Origin: Kitasatospora sp. CB01950
GTDB lineage: Bacteria > Actinomycetota > Actinomycetes > Streptomycetales > Streptomycetaceae
Assembly (NCBI RefSeq): GCF_001905465.1
Contig: NZ_LISX01000015.1
Span: forward strand, 1 to 64,000
Direction of reading: 5' to 3'
DNA: 64,000 nt
How positions within the stretch are numbered: the first letter of the stretch is position 1; every line of letters begins with the position of its first letter. The position numbers were made by a program, and so were the translations under genes. Positions 48,056 through 56,156 of this stretch are shown here, piece after piece. Below the pieces are notes generated by a model that did not search any database, was not told the origin of the DNA, and saw nothing but the letters and a program-made list of their open reading frames with translations.

Positions 48056-48601
48056 TCAAACCGGCCACACCTCGGCCAGCACCTTCCGGGTGTCCGCCAG
48101 CAGCTGCGGCAGCACCTTGGTGTGCCCCACCACCGGCATGAAGTTGGTGTCCCCGCCCCAGCGCGGCACCACGTGCTGGTGCAGGTGCGCCGCGATACCG
48201 GCGCCCGCCGCCGCACCCTGGTTCATCCCGATGTTGAACCCGTGCGCCCCCGACGCCGCCCGCAGCGCCGTCATCGCCTTCTTGGTGAACTCCCCCAGCT
48301 CCGCCGTCTCCGGCCCGTCCAGCTCGGTGTAGTCCGCGACGTGCCGGTACGGCACCACCATCAAGTGCCCGCCGTTGTACGGGTACAGGTTCAGCACCGC
48401 GAACACCGACTCGCCGCGCTGCACGATCAGCCCGTCCTCGTCGCTCAGCTTCGGGATCGAACAGAACGGACAACCGTCGTCCGGAGCCGGGCCGGTGGGC
48501 TTGTTCTCGCCCTGGATGTACGCCATCCGATGAGGTGTCCACAGGCGACGGAAGCCGTCCGGCTCCCCCACGCCCCGCTGCAGTTCCGGCTCACTCGTCA
48601 T
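48056..48601 (-). CDS. HIT domain hydrolase/phosphorylase
   Basis: A 181-residue nucleotide-binding protein with the catalytic triad motif HLHQHVVPRW and an N-terminal CPFC pair. The mycobacterial orthologue in the same neighbourhood (thrS-HIT-pgsA) is an Ap4A phosphorylase, so diadenosine polyphosphate breakdown is the most likely activity; the sequence alone does not prove it. The ATG at MTSEPEL is chosen; a GTG seven codons upstream is an alternative. Confidence 0.9.
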   Translation of the reverse strand: MTSEPELQRGVGEPDGFRRLWTPHRMAYIQGENKPTGPAPDDGCPFCSIPKLSDEDGLIVQRGESVFAVLNLYPYNGGHLMVVPYRHVADYTELDGPETAELGEFTKKAMTALRAASGAHGFNIGMNQGAAAGAGIAAHLHQHVVPRWGGDTNFMPVVGHTKVLPQLLADTRKVLAEVWPV

Positions 48602-48639
48602 GCTCGCCAGCATAAGCGTCACAGCTCGTGAACCAAGCA

Positions 48640-48675
48640 GTGCGGGGCAGACTCCCGAAGGAGACTGCCCCGCAC
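48640..48675 (-). terminator. Terminator after thrS
   Basis: An 11-bp stem GTGCGGGGCAG/CTGCCCCGCAC with an additional inner CTCC/GGAG pairing, lying 21 bases after the thrS stop and before the HIT gene. Confidence 0.85.
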
Positions 48676-48696
48676 GTCACATCCGACGACCGGGCG

Positions 48697-50676
48697 TCAG
48701 ACCTGCACCCGGCTGCGCACCGCCTCGACGATCTCGGCGATCGCCTGGTCACGCGGCACGCCGTTCTTCTGCTCGCCGTTGCGGTAGCGGAACGACACCG
48801 CGCCGGCCTCGACGTCGTCGTTGCCCGCGATCAGCATGTACGGCGTCTTGCTGCGCTGCGCGTTGCGGATCTTCTTCTGCATCCGGTCGTCGGAGGTGTC
48901 GACCTCGACCCGGATCCCGTGCTTCTTCAACTCGGCCGCCACGTCGAGCAGGTACGGCACGTGCTCGTCGGTGATCGGGATGCCGGTGACGGTGACCGGG
49001 GCCAGCCACGGCGGCATGGCGCCCGCGTAGTGCTCCAGCAGCACCGCGAAGAAGCGCTCGATCGAACCGAACAGCGCACGGTGGATCATCACCGGCCGCT
49101 GCCGCGAGCCGTCCGCCGAGGTGTACTCGAGGTCGAAGCGGTCCGGCAGGTTGAAGTCCAACTGAATGGTGCTCATCTGCCAAGTTCGGCCGATCGCGTC
49201 CCGCGCCTGCACCGAGATCTTCGGGCCGTAGAACGCCGCGCCACCCGGGTCCGGCACCAGCGGCAGGCCCTGCTTCTCGGCCACGCTCGCCAGAACCGCG
49301 GTGGCTTCCTCCCACGCGTCGTCGCTGCCGACGAACTTCTCCGGGTCCTTGGTGGACAGCTCCAGGTAGAAGTCGTTCAGACCGTAGTCGCGCAGCAGGT
49401 CCAGCACGAAGGTCAGCGTGCGGTCCAGCTCGTCCGCCATCTGCTCGCGGGTGCAGTAGATGTGCGCGTCGTCCTGCGTGAAGCCGCGGGCGCGGGTCAG
49501 GCCGTGCACCACGCCGGACTTCTCGTACCGGTACACGGTGCCGAACTCGAACAGGCGCAGCGGCAGTTCACGGTACGAGCGGCCGCGCGCGTCGAAGATC
49601 AGGTTGTGCATCGGGCAGTTCATGGGCTTGAGGTAGTAGTCCGTGCCCTCGTCGAGCTGCATGGGGGGGTACATGCCGTCGGCGTACCAGTCGAGGTGGC
49701 CGCTGGTCTCGAACAGCTTCCCCTTGGTGGCGTGCGGGGTGTAGACGAACTCGTAGCCCTCTTCCTCGTGCCGCTTGCGCGAGTAGTCCTCCATGGTGCG
49801 GCGGATGATGCCGCCCTTGGGGTGGAAGACGGCGAGGCCGGAGCCGATCTGCTCGGGGATGGAGAACAGGTCGAGCTCGGTGCCGAGCTTGCGGTGGTCC
49901 CGCTTGGCGGCCTCCACCAGGAAGTCGAGGTGGGCCTTCAGCTCTTCCTTGGTGGGCCACGCGGTGCCGTAGAGGCGCTGCAGCATGGGGTTGCGCTCGC
50001 TGCCGCGCCAGTACGCGGCGGCGGAGCGCATCAGCTTGAACGCCGGGATGTGCCGGGTGCTGGGCAGGTGCGGGCCGCGGCAGAGGTCGCCCCAGCAGAC
50101 GTCGCCGGTCTTCGGGTCGACGTTGTCGTAGATGGTGAGTTCGCCGGCGCCGACCTCGACGTCGGCACCCTCGCCGGCGGTGGCGGCGGAGCCCTTGAGG
50201 CCGATCAGCTCCAGCTTGTAGGGCTCCTTGGCGAGCTCCTCGCGGGCGGCCTCGTCGGTGACCACGCGGCGGGAGAACTTCTGCCCCCGCTTGATGATCT
50301 CCTGCATGCGCTTCTCGATGGTCTTGAGGTCGTCCGGGTGGAACGGCTTCTCGACGTCGAAGTCGTAGTAGAAGCCGTCGCGGACGGGCGGGCCGATGCC
50401 GAGCTTGGCCTCCGGGAAGACCTGCTGGACGGCCTGGGCCATCACGTGCGCGGTGGAGTGGCGCAGGATGTCGAGGCCGTCGGGGCTGGAGATCTCGACG
50501 GGCTCGACCTCGTCGCCGTCCTGGACGGCGTAGGCGAGGTCCTTGAGCTGGCCGCCGACGCGGGCGGCGATCACGGCGCGGTCGTCGGCGAAGAGCTCGG
50601 CGGCCGTAGTGCCCGTGGTCACCACGCGCTCTTCCCGATCGGGTTCGCGGTTGATGATGATCCGGACGTCCGTCAC
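48697..50676 (-). CDS. thrS: Threonyl-tRNA synthetase
   Basis: Class II synthetase of 659 residues. TGS domain at the N-terminus (ELFADDRAVIAARVGGQL), editing domain with HSTAHVMAQAV, motif 1 (GAAYWRGSERNPMLQRLYG area), zinc-binding Cys in LKPMNCPMHN, motif 3 (RALFGSIERFFAVLL) and an anticodon domain. GTG start preceded by AGGAGA. No T-box-type antiterminator was recognised in the gap to the exonuclease gene. Confidence 0.98.
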   Translation of the reverse strand: MTDVRIIINREPDREERVVTTGTTAAELFADDRAVIAARVGGQLKDLAYAVQDGDEVEPVEISSPDGLDILRHSTAHVMAQAVQQVFPEAKLGIGPPVRDGFYYDFDVEKPFHPDDLKTIEKRMQEIIKRGQKFSRRVVTDEAAREELAKEPYKLELIGLKGSAATAGEGADVEVGAGELTIYDNVDPKTGDVCWGDLCRGPHLPSTRHIPAFKLMRSAAAYWRGSERNPMLQRLYGTAWPTKEELKAHLDFLVEAAKRDHRKLGTELDLFSIPEQIGSGLAVFHPKGGIIRRTMEDYSRKRHEEEGYEFVYTPHATKGKLFETSGHLDWYADGMYPPMQLDEGTDYYLKPMNCPMHNLIFDARGRSYRELPLRLFEFGTVYRYEKSGVVHGLTRARGFTQDDAHIYCTREQMADELDRTLTFVLDLLRDYGLNDFYLELSTKDPEKFVGSDDAWEEATAVLASVAEKQGLPLVPDPGGAAFYGPKISVQARDAIGRTWQMSTIQLDFNLPDRFDLEYTSADGSRQRPVMIHRALFGSIERFFAVLLEHYAGAMPPWLAPVTVTGIPITDEHVPYLLDVAAELKKHGIRVEVDTSDDRMQKKIRNAQRSKTPYMLIAGNDDVEAGAVSFRYRNGEQKNGVPRDQAIAEIVEAVRSRVQV

Positions 50677-50932
50677 CGGTCTCTCCTGACGTTCTGGCTA
50701 TGAGGTGCAGCACGACCGCTGCGTTGTGCATGGTACCGAGCCGGGCCAGGTCCCTGTCGCCAAGGCCCGTGGCGGCCGCGGTGATCGTCCGGTCACTTTC
50801 TGCCACAAAAGGTCGCCGGTCGGGATTGACCGTGCGTCAACTGCGGTATCACTTGGGCACGGTGCGGCGCTCCACCGGTCCTCGGTGGGAGCGCCGTCCG
50901 GCAAGGGTTCGCGCGGCGTCGGAGGAGGCGTC

Positions 50933-51706
50933 ATGCAGCAGCTCCGTTCCTGGTTCCACGGTCCGCTGGCGTCCTTCGACACCGAGACCACGGGTGTGGA
51001 CGTCGAGCAGGACAGGATCGTCTCGGCCGCCCTGGTGGTGCAGTCCGCCCCGGGCGGGGCGGCGGCCGTCCGCAACTGGCTGGCAAACCCCGGCGTGCCC
51101 ATTCCGGAGCAGGCCCGGGCGGTGCACGGCATCTCCGACGACCGGGTGCGCGCGCACGGCCGTCCGCCGCGCACGGTGGCGGTGGAGGTGGCGCTCGCGC
51201 TGGCCGAGCAGTCCCGCGCGGGGGCGCCGCTGGTGGTGATGAACGCCCCGTACGACCTGACGCTGCTGGACCGGGAGTTGCGCCGGCACGGGGCGGGTTC
51301 GCTGACGGAGGTGCTGGGCGGCGCGGAGCTGCTGGTGCTGGACCCGCGGGTGCTGGACAAGCAGATGGACCGCTACCGCAAGGGCCGGCGCACCCTGACC
51401 GACCTGTGCGGGCACTACGGGGTCTCGCTGGTGGGCGCGCACGACGCGGCGGCGGACGCGCTGGCGGCACTGGAGTTGGTGCGGGCGGTGGCGTCGCAGC
51501 ACCCCGAGCGCCTCGGCGGGCTGTCCCCGGCGGAGCTGCACCTGCGGCAGGCGATCTGGCACGCGGCGCAGGCCCGCGGCCTGGAGCGCTGGTTCGAACG
51601 GGCGGGCACCCCGGAGCGGGTGGACACGGCATGGCCGCTGCGGCCGGCCCGCTGCCGGTGCGGCGAACGCCTGGAGCCGGGCCACGCCTGCGAGTTGGCG
51701 GCCTGA
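50933..51706 (+). CDS. DEDDh 3'-5' exonuclease (DnaQ-like)
   Basis: A 257-residue exonuclease with the full DEDDh set: FDTETTG, HGISDD, NAPYDLTLLDREL and HDAAADA. The fold is that of DNA polymerase III epsilon-type proofreading nucleases; whether it acts on DNA or RNA is unclear. The last ~60 residues carry a CxC...C pattern (ARCRCGERLEPGHACELAA). GGAGGAGG lies six bases before the ATG. Divergent from thrS; ends at a very strong terminator before the tRNA-Val genes. Confidence 0.9.
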   Translation: MQQLRSWFHGPLASFDTETTGVDVEQDRIVSAALVVQSAPGGAAAVRNWLANPGVPIPEQARAVHGISDDRVRAHGRPPRTVAVEVALALAEQSRAGAPLVVMNAPYDLTLLDRELRRHGAGSLTEVLGGAELLVLDPRVLDKQMDRYRKGRRTLTDLCGHYGVSLVGAHDAAADALAALELVRAVASQHPERLGGLSPAELHLRQAIWHAAQARGLERWFERAGTPERVDTAWPLRPARCRCGERLEPGHACELAA

Positions 51707-51723
51707 CGATCCGCCGGGAGCAG

Positions 51724-51769
51724 ACAACGAGGAAGGCCCCGACCTGATGGTCGGGGCCTTCCTCGTTGT
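51724..51769. terminator. Bidirectional terminator with 19-bp stem
   Basis: A perfect stem ACAACGAGGAAGGCCCCGA with its complement and an 8-base loop, between the exonuclease gene (+) and the leftward tRNA-Val. Followed by T/A-poor sequence on both sides. Confidence 0.93.
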
Positions 51770-51775
51770 GCTCGG

Positions 51776-51847
51776 TGGGCGATACTGGGATCGAACCAGT
51801 GACCCCTTCGGTGTGAACGAAGTGCTCTCCCGCTGAGCTAATCGCCC
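51776..51847 (-). tRNA. tRNA-Val (CAC)
   Basis: Full cloverleaf on the minus strand: acceptor GGGCGAT/ATCGCCC, D-arm with TTAGCTCAGCGGGAGAGC, anticodon stem CTTCG/CGAAG with loop TTCACAC (anticodon CAC) and T-arm CTGGTTCGATCCCAG. Discriminator A; no encoded CCA. Reads GTG codons. Confidence 0.97.
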
Positions 51848-51861
51848 GGGCAACGAGATGA

Positions 51862-51892
51862 ACAGTAGCACCACTTGGGCCCGGGCATCCAA
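51862..51892 (-). promoter_or_regulatory. Candidate tRNA-Val promoter
   Basis: On the minus strand TTGGAT and TACTGT are separated by 19 bases and the second box ends 14 bases before the tRNA. Spacer is slightly long, so this is tentative. Confidence 0.4.
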
Positions 51893-52001
51893 TCCGTTCC
51901 CCGACGGCCCCCCAGATCCCGCGCCGGGCACGCCCGTTGAATAGCTCCCGTGCGGGGCAGGCCCGTTGAATGCCCGTCAGAACTCGCACCGGGAACACGG
52001 A

Positions 52002-52050
52002 AAAGGCGTAGGGCTCCGACCTGATAAACAAGTCGGAGCCCTACGCCTTT
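52002..52050 (-). terminator. Terminator after upstream tRNA-Val copy
   Basis: A perfect 19-bp stem AAAGGCGTAGGGCTCCGAC with its complement and an 11-base loop; on the tRNA strand it is followed by CCTTTTCC. It lies ten bases after the tRNA. Confidence 0.93.
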
Positions 52051-52059
52051 GCATTCCGG

Positions 52060-52131
52060 TGGGCGATACTGGGATCGAACCAGTGACCCCTTCGGTGTGA
52101 ACGAAGTGCTCTCCCGCTGAGCTAATCGCCC
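52060..52131 (-). tRNA. tRNA-Val (CAC), second copy
   Basis: Identical in sequence to the copy 284 bp away: anticodon CAC, acceptor GGGCGAT/ATCGCCC, discriminator A, no encoded CCA. Its flanks differ from the other copy, and it has its own terminator. Confidence 0.97.
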
Positions 52132-52144
52132 GGGTGCAGAAAGA

Positions 52145-52173
52145 ACATTACCCCATCTGCCCGGGTCCTCCGA
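52145..52173 (-). promoter_or_regulatory. Candidate promoter of second tRNA-Val (CAC)
   Basis: A TAATGT box on the minus strand ends 13 bases before the tRNA, almost the same spacing as the candidate -10 of the other copy. The element 17 bases further upstream, TCGGAG, is a poor -35. Confidence 0.33.
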
Positions 52174-52528
52174 CCACCCCCGCCCCTCGCCGACCCGGCC
52201 CGCACGCCGGCCGGACCGACGGCCCCGACCTGCGGCGGTCGGACGGGACGGCCGGAGAGGTCGCGGACGGGACGGGCCTGCGGGCGGCAGCTTCGTGCGT
52301 TCCTCCAGCCGCCCGGCCGCCGGTCCGGTGCGACCGCCGGTAATCCTTGCGACCGCCGGGCCGACGGCGGACGGACGGGCCGTTCGGGGGATTCCGCAAT
52401 GCGCCGGAAGGGGTACGACTCGCACCGGAATCGGGACAGACGGGTTTACACCGGGCTTTCAGGTGGGATGGTCCGTTCGCCGACGTGCGATTCCCCGAGC
52501 GCACACTGAGCGAAAGGCCCTGGCGCTT
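52174..52528 (+). promoter_or_regulatory. Upstream region of ssgB
   Basis: About 355 bases with no convincing gene before ssgB. A GGGTTTAC...GGTGGGATGG arrangement near 52441-52470 is loosely like a stress-sigma promoter, but the spacing is not ideal. In S. coelicolor ssgB transcription depends on the SigB-like factor SigH; whether the same holds here is inference. Confidence 0.3.
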
Positions 52529-52942
52529 ATGAACACCACGGTCAGCTGCGAGCTGCACCTGCGCCTCATCGTGTCCAGCGAGTCCTCACTGCCCGTCCCC
52601 GCGGGCCTGCGCTACGACACTGCCGACCCCTATGCCGTGCATGCGACGTTCCACACCGGAGCAGACGAGACCGTGGAGTGGGTGTTCGCCCGCGACCTCC
52701 TCGCGGAGGGGCTGCACCGACCGACCGGTACCGGCGACGTCCGGGTGTGGCCGTCCCGCAGCCACGGACAAGGCGTGGTTTGCATCGCCCTGAGCTCTCC
52801 GGAAGGAGAGGCACTGCTGGAGGCCCCGGCCCGAGCGCTTGAGTCCTTTCTCAAGCGGACGGACGCCGCGGTACCGCCCGGCACCGAACACCGTCACTTC
52901 GACCTCGACCGGGAGCTGTCCCACATCCTCGCCGAGAGCTGA
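52529..52942 (+). CDS. ssgB: Sporulation regulator SsgB
   Basis: SsgA-like protein of 137 residues that recruits FtsZ to future septation sites in aerial hyphae. The sequence is essentially the conserved SsgB: MNTTVSCELHLRLIVSSESS, PYAVHATFHTGADETVEW, DVRVWPSRSHGQGVV and a C-terminal HRHFDLDRELSHILAES. Presence of a full SsgB places the organism among spore-forming Streptomycetaceae-like actinomycetes. A GAAAGG stretch precedes the ATG at a wide spacing. Followed by a strong hairpin. Confidence 0.97.
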   Translation: MNTTVSCELHLRLIVSSESSLPVPAGLRYDTADPYAVHATFHTGADETVEWVFARDLLAEGLHRPTGTGDVRVWPSRSHGQGVVCIALSSPEGEALLEAPARALESFLKRTDAAVPPGTEHRHFDLDRELSHILAES

Positions 52943-53057
52943 ACCCGAACGAGTCACAGCCCGCCGTCGCGCGGCGGCGGGATCGCCTCGATGCGCACCG
53001 TCCTACTCGGGGGCACGGTCGCAGTTCAGTGCCGCCCGCGGCGGCCTCGGGGCCCGG

Positions 53058-53095
53058 CCCCGGGCGTCCCCTTCCAGTGGAGGGAACGCCCGGGG
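53058..53095 (+). terminator. Hairpin downstream of ssgB
   Basis: Arms CCCCGGGCGT and ACGCCCGGGG pair perfectly, with a second inner pairing CCCTTCC/GGAGGG-like within the loop. It lies ~115 bases after the ssgB stop. Confidence 0.75.
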
Positions 53096-53180
53096 TCAAG
53101 GCCTGCCCGGGCGGCCTCGCGTCGCGTCCGGGCCCGGACGACGGTCCGGGCCGGTAGAGTCGGGCCCCGCGTTGACCGAC

Positions 53181-53202
53181 GCGGCGGTCCTCGGACCGCC
53201 GC
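53181..53202. other. Perfect hairpin in CGNR leader
   Basis: GCGGCGGTCC and its complement flank a 2-base loop, ending 18 bases before the GTG of the CGNR gene and just upstream of its ribosome site. It could act as a 5' untranslated structure or operator; function unknown. Confidence 0.6.
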
Positions 53203-53220
53203 CGCGTGAGGAGTTCCCAC

Positions 53221-53802
53221 GTGCTGATCACCCATGACACCGAGTGCGCGCTGAGCATTCTGGTGGAGCTGCTGAACACCGCGCCGGAGGCCTGCGGCAG
53301 CGAGCAGTTGCCCGATGTGACGGCGCTGGGCGCCTTCGTGGTCGGGCAGGAGATCAGTGAGATCGACTCGCTCGGTCCGACCGACCTGGCCGCTGTGCAC
53401 GAGTTGCGCGACCGGCTGCGCGAGGTGTTCTCGGCCGAGACCGTCGAGCAGGCCGCGGAGCTGGTCAACGCGCTGGTCGCCGAGGCCGGCACCACGCCGC
53501 GGCTGACCAATCACGACCACCACGGCTGGCACATCCACTACTTCGCGCCGCACGCCGCGATCGGCCGACACCTGGCCGCCGAGCTCGGGATGGCGCTGGC
53601 GTTCATCGTGATGGCCGGCGAGCTGGAGCGGCTGCGCCGCTGCGAGGCGCCGGACTGCGCCCGGGTCTTCGTCGACCTGTCCCGCAACCGTTCCCGCCGC
53701 TACTGCGACAGCCGCACCTGCGGCAACCGGCTGCACGTGGCCGCGTACCGGGCCCGGCAGCGCTCGGCGGAGGCCGGGGCGGTGGCGGCGGCCGGGCGCT
53801 GA
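53221..53802 (+). CDS. CGNR zinc-finger protein (ABATE-type)
   Basis: A 193-residue putative DNA-binding regulator. The N-terminal ~130 residues resemble the ABATE stress-related domain (HHGWHIHYFAPHAAIGRHL). The C-terminus is a CGNR zinc finger with four cysteines: RRCEAPDCARVF and RRYCDSRTCGNRLHVAAYR. GAGGAG lies seven bases before the GTG. It is followed 53 bases later by a DsbA-like gene. Confidence 0.88.
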   Translation: MLITHDTECALSILVELLNTAPEACGSEQLPDVTALGAFVVGQEISEIDSLGPTDLAAVHELRDRLREVFSAETVEQAAELVNALVAEAGTTPRLTNHDHHGWHIHYFAPHAAIGRHLAAELGMALAFIVMAGELERLRRCEAPDCARVFVDLSRNRSRRYCDSRTCGNRLHVAAYRARQRSAEAGAVAAAGR

Positions 53803-53855
53803 GCGCGGCACCCGGCCCGGTCGGGCCCGGGCGGCGGACCTGGGAGACTTGGGGC

Positions 53856-54344
53856 ATGAGCGATTCCCCCCTGCCCCGCGTCGAGTTCTGGTGCGACCTG
53901 CTGTGCCCCGACTACCGTACCGCGCTGGCGGACGTGCGCACGCTGCGCGCCCGCTACGGTGACGCGCTGACCGTCGAGCTGCGGCACTTCCCGCTGGAGA
54001 AGCACAAGTTCGCGTACCCGGCGGCGGAGGCGGCTTCCGAGGCGTTCGAGCAGGGGCGCGGCTGGGAGTTCGTCGAGGCGCTGCTGGCCCGGCTGGAGGA
54101 CGTGGAGCGCGACGGGGCGAAGGCACTGGTGGAGATCGCCGGGGCGGCCGGGCTGGACGCGGACGAGGTCGACACGGCGCTGATCGACGGCCGGCACATG
54201 CTGCTGGTGGACTCGGACGTGGCCGAGGGCCGGGCGATCGGCGTCACGGGCACGCCGACGTACGTGGTGGCCGGAAAGCGGCTGGACGGCGGGCAGTCCC
54301 AGGACGGGCTGCTGGAGCGCATCGTCGAGCTGCTGGGCGGCTGA
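53856..54344 (+). CDS. DsbA/FrnE-like thioredoxin-fold protein
   Basis: A 162-residue protein of the DSBA-like thioredoxin fold. The strand-active-site segment VEFWCDLLCPDYRTA is in the right place, but the expected CPxC is CPDY, so the second catalytic Cys is missing. The cis-proline loop VTGTPTYVVAG and final helix GQSQDGLLERIVELL are typical. No signal peptide, so cytoplasmic. Activity could be lost or altered (glutathione/mycothiol-type transferase or isomerase). Confidence 0.86.
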   Translation: MSDSPLPRVEFWCDLLCPDYRTALADVRTLRARYGDALTVELRHFPLEKHKFAYPAAEAASEAFEQGRGWEFVEALLARLEDVERDGAKALVEIAGAAGLDADEVDTALIDGRHMLLVDSDVAEGRAIGVTGTPTYVVAGKRLDGGQSQDGLLERIVELLGG

Positions 54345-54366
54345 CCGCCCCGGCGGCGGTGACGGC

Positions 54367-54432
54367 GGGGCGGTCGGGTCGTTCGGGGCGGTCGGGTCGT
54401 TCGTCGGGTCGTTCGGGGCGGTCGGGTCGTTC
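54367..54432. repeat. 18-bp tandem repeat between convergent genes
   Basis: Three perfect copies of GGGGCGGTCGGGTCGTTC, the third preceded by a 12-base partial copy, fill the gap between the DsbA-like gene and the double-GNAT gene. Intergenic; ends three bases before the leftward stop codon. Confidence 0.9.
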
Positions 54433-54435
54433 GGG

Positions 54436-55278
54436 TCAGAGCAGTGGCTTGCTGAGCCTGCGCAGGGTGACCCGGTAGCCGAGCGACTCGTAGAGGGCGA
54501 TCGCCACGTCGTTGTCGGAGAACACGTTGAGGCCGAGGTCGTGGACGCCGGCGGTGAGGCACTCCCGTTCGGCGACCCGCATCAGGGTGCGGCCGTGGCC
54601 TCGGCCGCGCTGGTCGGGGGCGACCTCGACCAGCATCACCCAGGCCAGCGGGCGGCCGTCCGGCAGGCGGTCCTGGCGGAGGGCGACCCAGACGCAGCCG
54701 AGGACGTTTCCGTCGGCGTCGACGAGTCGGCGCAGCGCGGTGTCGGGGGTGTCCGGGCCGGCGGGCAGGGCGCGTCGGTGGTCGTTCTCGGACTTCGCGG
54801 TGGCCTCGTCGGGGCCGAGGCCGGAGTCGATCAGCTCCTGCCGGTAGTTGGCGACCGCTTCCCGCTCCCAGTGCGGGTACTCGTCGGGGCCGATCCGGCG
54901 GTCCGTCAATCCCGGCGGCAGTTGCGGGAGTTCGGTGAGCGGCTTGGCCATGTTGCGCATCCGCTCGGTGTAGCCGAGGGCGTGGGCGAGGCGCAGGCCG
55001 GCTTCCGCCTCGGCCGGGACCGTGACGTCGACCCGGGTGCATCCCCAGGAGCGCAGCACCTCTTCGGCGGCGAGCGCGGCGACGGTTCCCCGGCCGCGGT
55101 GCCGTCCTTCGGTGACTTCGAGTTCGCTGATCTCGCCCGGGCAGAAGCCGTCCCTGGGCCATGCGGTCGTTCGCAGGCCGCCCACCGGGTGTCCGTTCAC
55201 CATGATGTGCCAGCGCCGCGTCCGCCCGTCGTTGGCCGCGGCCTCCTCGGCCCCGTCCGGCCGCAACGTGGTTGTCAT
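54436..55278 (-). CDS. Tandem GNAT N-acetyltransferase
   Basis: A 280-residue protein with two GNAT halves. The first (EISELEVTEGRHRGRGTVAALAAEE) and the second (MLVEVAPDQRGRGHGRTLMRVAE) both carry an R/Q-G-x-G-x-G/A acetyl-CoA loop. Double-GNAT proteins include mycothiol synthase, but its diagnostic residues were not checked and this gene is not linked to mycothiol genes. It follows pabC-like by 30 bases. Acceptor unknown. Confidence 0.83.
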   Translation of the reverse strand: MTTTLRPDGAEEAAANDGRTRRWHIMVNGHPVGGLRTTAWPRDGFCPGEISELEVTEGRHRGRGTVAALAAEEVLRSWGCTRVDVTVPAEAEAGLRLAHALGYTERMRNMAKPLTELPQLPPGLTDRRIGPDEYPHWEREAVANYRQELIDSGLGPDEATAKSENDHRRALPAGPDTPDTALRRLVDADGNVLGCVWVALRQDRLPDGRPLAWVMLVEVAPDQRGRGHGRTLMRVAERECLTAGVHDLGLNVFSDNDVAIALYESLGYRVTLRRLSKPLL

Positions 55279-55308
55279 ATCGGCCCCCTTCCCGCTCGCT
55301 GTCCGGTT

Positions 55309-56136
55309 CTACCGCTCTTCGACGGGGTCGTTGTCCTGGGCGGCGTGCTCGGCGAAGATCTCCATCGCCTTGCGGGTGACCGGGCCGATGCCGGGGAGGG
55401 TGCGGGCGTCGACGCGGGTGACGGCCTGGACGTCGCGGAGGGTGGAGGTCAGGAAGATCTCCTCGGCGTCGGCGAGGGCTTCGAGGGGGACGTCGGTCTC
55501 CTCGGCGCCCGTCCAGTCGACGACGAGTTGCCGGGTGATGCCGGCCAGGCAGCCGGAGGCGAGGGTGGGGGTGATCAGGCGGCCGTCGAGGACCAGGAAG
55601 ACGTTGGAGCCGGTGCCTTCGCAGAGCCAGCCGGCGGTGTTGGCGAAGAGGGCTTCGCCGGCGTCTGCGCGGTGGGCGGCGGCGAGGGCGACGACGTTCT
55701 CGGCGTAGGAGGTGGTCTTCAGGCCGGTGACGGCGGAGTGTTCGTTGCGGCGCCAGGGGACGGTGACGACGGCGGTGGTGTCGGGGCGGCGCGCGGCGGT
55801 GCCGAGGGCGACGACCAGGGTGGGGGCGCTGTCGCCGCGTTCGGAGCCGAGCGGGGCGCGGCCGCCGGTGAAGGTGATGCGCAGGCGGCCGAGCGGCATG
55901 GGCTTGGCGGCGAGGACAGCGGCGCAGGCTTCGCGGACCAGGTCGTGGTCGGGGTCGGGGAGGCCGAGGCCGCGGGCGGAGCGGGTGAGGCGGTCGAGGT
56001 GGCGGGTGAGGGCGAAGAGTTCGCCGTGCTCGGCCTTGACGGTTTCGAACACGCCGTCGCCGACGGTGAGTCCGTGGTCGAGGACGGAGAGTGCGGCGTC
56101 GTCCTCGGCGGTGAGGGTTCCGTTGACCCAGATCAT
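55309..56136 (-). CDS. pabC: Class IV aminotransferase, 4-amino-4-deoxychorismate lyase-like
   Basis: A 275-residue PLP enzyme. The catalytic lysine lies in TGLKTTSYAENV and the C-terminal loop LCEGTGSNVFLV is typical of fold-type IV. The start MIWVNGTL is characteristic of PabC-type lyases, which release pyruvate and give 4-aminobenzoate for folate. The class also contains D-amino-acid and branched-chain aminotransferases, but the pabB gene 20 bases upstream favours PabC. Confidence 0.88.
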   Translation of the reverse strand: MIWVNGTLTAEDDAALSVLDHGLTVGDGVFETVKAEHGELFALTRHLDRLTRSARGLGLPDPDHDLVREACAAVLAAKPMPLGRLRITFTGGRAPLGSERGDSAPTLVVALGTAARRPDTTAVVTVPWRRNEHSAVTGLKTTSYAENVVALAAAHRADAGEALFANTAGWLCEGTGSNVFLVLDGRLITPTLASGCLAGITRQLVVDWTGAEETDVPLEALADAEEIFLTSTLRDVQAVTRVDARTLPGIGPVTRKAMEIFAEHAAQDNDPVEER

Positions 56137-56156
56137 CGGCGCTGTGCTCCTTGCGG

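Noticed and set aside
50677..50932. T-box or other riboswitch upstream of thrS
   Set aside because: No stem I/antiterminator with a T-box sequence was recognised in the short gap.
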